This document shows positions 62,985 through 64,000 of a stretch of DNA of 64,000 nt, piece by piece. This stretch comes from Psococerastis gibbosa (lineage: Eukaryota > Arthropoda > Insecta > Psocodea > Psocidae). The stretch spans positions 6,124,874-6,188,873 of the forward strand of contig OZ020490.1 in the NCBI GenBank assembly GCA_963971405.1, given 5' to 3'. A program made the position numbers and the translations under genes. The notes below the pieces were generated by a model. That model was not told the origin of the DNA. It made no database searches and worked only from the letters and a program-made list of their open reading frames with translations. Numbering within the stretch: position 1 is the stretch's first letter; the number at the start of each line of letters is the position of its first letter.

Positions 62985-63345
62985 AGCAATGAACCAAGAG
63001 AAGGTTAGTCGTTTGACAGAAGGGCAAGCGACAAAACATATTTCAGGAGCGTCAGATACTACCCAAGTCTTTAATGGGATACCTTCACGGTTACTGGGCA
63101 ATGGGCACGTTGCTGAGAAGTTAAATTCCCAAATAGAGCGTTGGTCAATACCGAGGGCACTACGTCAGGCAGACGTAGAAAGAGAGGGGAAAGTAGAAGA
63201 AGAAGAAGAAGAAAAAGCAGATGATGAAGAAGTCTGTATACTACTCCAATGCCAACTTAACGTAATGCTAGCTTTAAATCAACGGACCAGCAATAAACCA
63301 AGAGAAGGTTCGTCGTTTGACAGGAGGGCAAGCGTTCCATACGGT
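62985..63345 (+). repeat. Direct repeat pair, second unit
   Basis: Matches 62396 (TTTCAGGAGCGTCAG, GGGCACGTTGCTGAGAAGTT, GTCAGGCAGACGTAGAAAGA). The flanking GACCAGCAATGAACCAAGAG at 62987 recurs at 63284, so the unit is itself bounded by a direct repeat of about 60 bp. Confidence 0.65.
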
Positions 63346-64000
63346 TTACGTGTCAGGTCGGCGGCGTTTTGGATTACGTAAAGCCCGCCAAAATCCCCCT
63401 CTAACACCCCCCCCCCTCCCTGCCCATACGAAAACCCGCCCACACACGTATCGTATGTATCCGAATTCGACAGGACAGATACTTTTGCCTGGCAGCTGTT
63501 GCTATGCCAAAATCCCCATATAAAATTTACCTAGGCTTTATCGAAATTCGACAGCTCTGAAGCTTTCGTCTGGCAGGTAATCGTGATTTTGGAAAAATAA
63601 TGCCCTGCTGATAATGTTTGTAAGAAGATTTGGGTTTACTCTGTGTTTACTATAGGGGGTTAGGGTTTATTTGCTTTGTTTTGTGGTTTGCTACCTTTAT
63701 CTTGGAGGGTTTAAAATTTTTATTTTCCCTTAGCCCCTTGGAAAGAGTGATGAGACTTGGGGTGTCTTATATTATGTGGGGGCTTAAAAGGGTTGTTACT
63801 TGTAAACTTGTAAAAATATTTTATTTTTTTAATGTTCTTTACGATTAATAGGTTGGGATAAATTTAATTTAATTTAATTAAACAAAAACAATAGGTAGAT
63901 TATCATGTTCGTAAAAATAGATTAATTGAAATGTGGTATGAAAATGTGCAGCTTAGGGGCCCAAGGTTATGTTTTCGCGGGGGGGGGGGGTCTGGACCAC
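63346..64000. other. No gene seen
   Basis: C-run at 63408 and G-run near 63978. The small frame at 63630-63848 is hydrophobic and of no recognised family. Confidence 0.4.

Overview
The window is eukaryotic nuclear DNA from an invertebrate animal. Evidence for this is one spliced gene with GT-AG introns, kilobase-size introns, an AT-rich background, and a dense mix of SINEs, LINE pieces, hAT, PIF/Harbinger-like and Tc1-like DNA elements, Helentron-type elements and a Ty3/gypsy LTR retrotransposon. The gene and repeats look most like an arthropod's. I cannot name a species.

The only host gene I can support is a fatty-acid elongase (ELOVL/ELO family) on the + strand at 33943-46995. I rebuilt it as eight coding exons whose phases all match, giving an open frame of 270 codons that carries every diagnostic ELO motif. 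Its introns hold most of the transposon types in the window, including a Helentron-like element that starts about 45 bp after the first donor site.

Layout. 1-33.9 kb: repeat-rich intergenic DNA with LINE 3' fragments, a 5'-truncated RTE-like LINE (29.06-30.62 kb, - strand), three SINE families, Harbinger-like MITEs, nested hAT elements, Helentron-like elements with TCTG microsatellites, and GAA-rich arrays. 33.9-47.1 kb: the elongase gene. 47.2-49.5 kb: repeats, including a hAT element with an exact 8-bp target duplication. 49.7-50.7 kb: a four-unit 251-bp tandem array. 51.5-57.9 kb: a tandem repeat of about 216 bp split by a complete, very young Ty3/gypsy element (52390-57730; 387-bp LTRs with one visible difference, tRNA-Trp-type primer site, 4-bp target duplication, CsRn1-like Gag). 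57.9-64 kb: more SINE, MITE and hAT copies and LINE tails running into GAA tracts.

Apart from the elongase and the gypsy gag/pol, most open frames are repeat-derived or low-complexity. The most informative content is the structural record: nested insertions, paralogous empty sites and target duplications that define several element families from this window alone.
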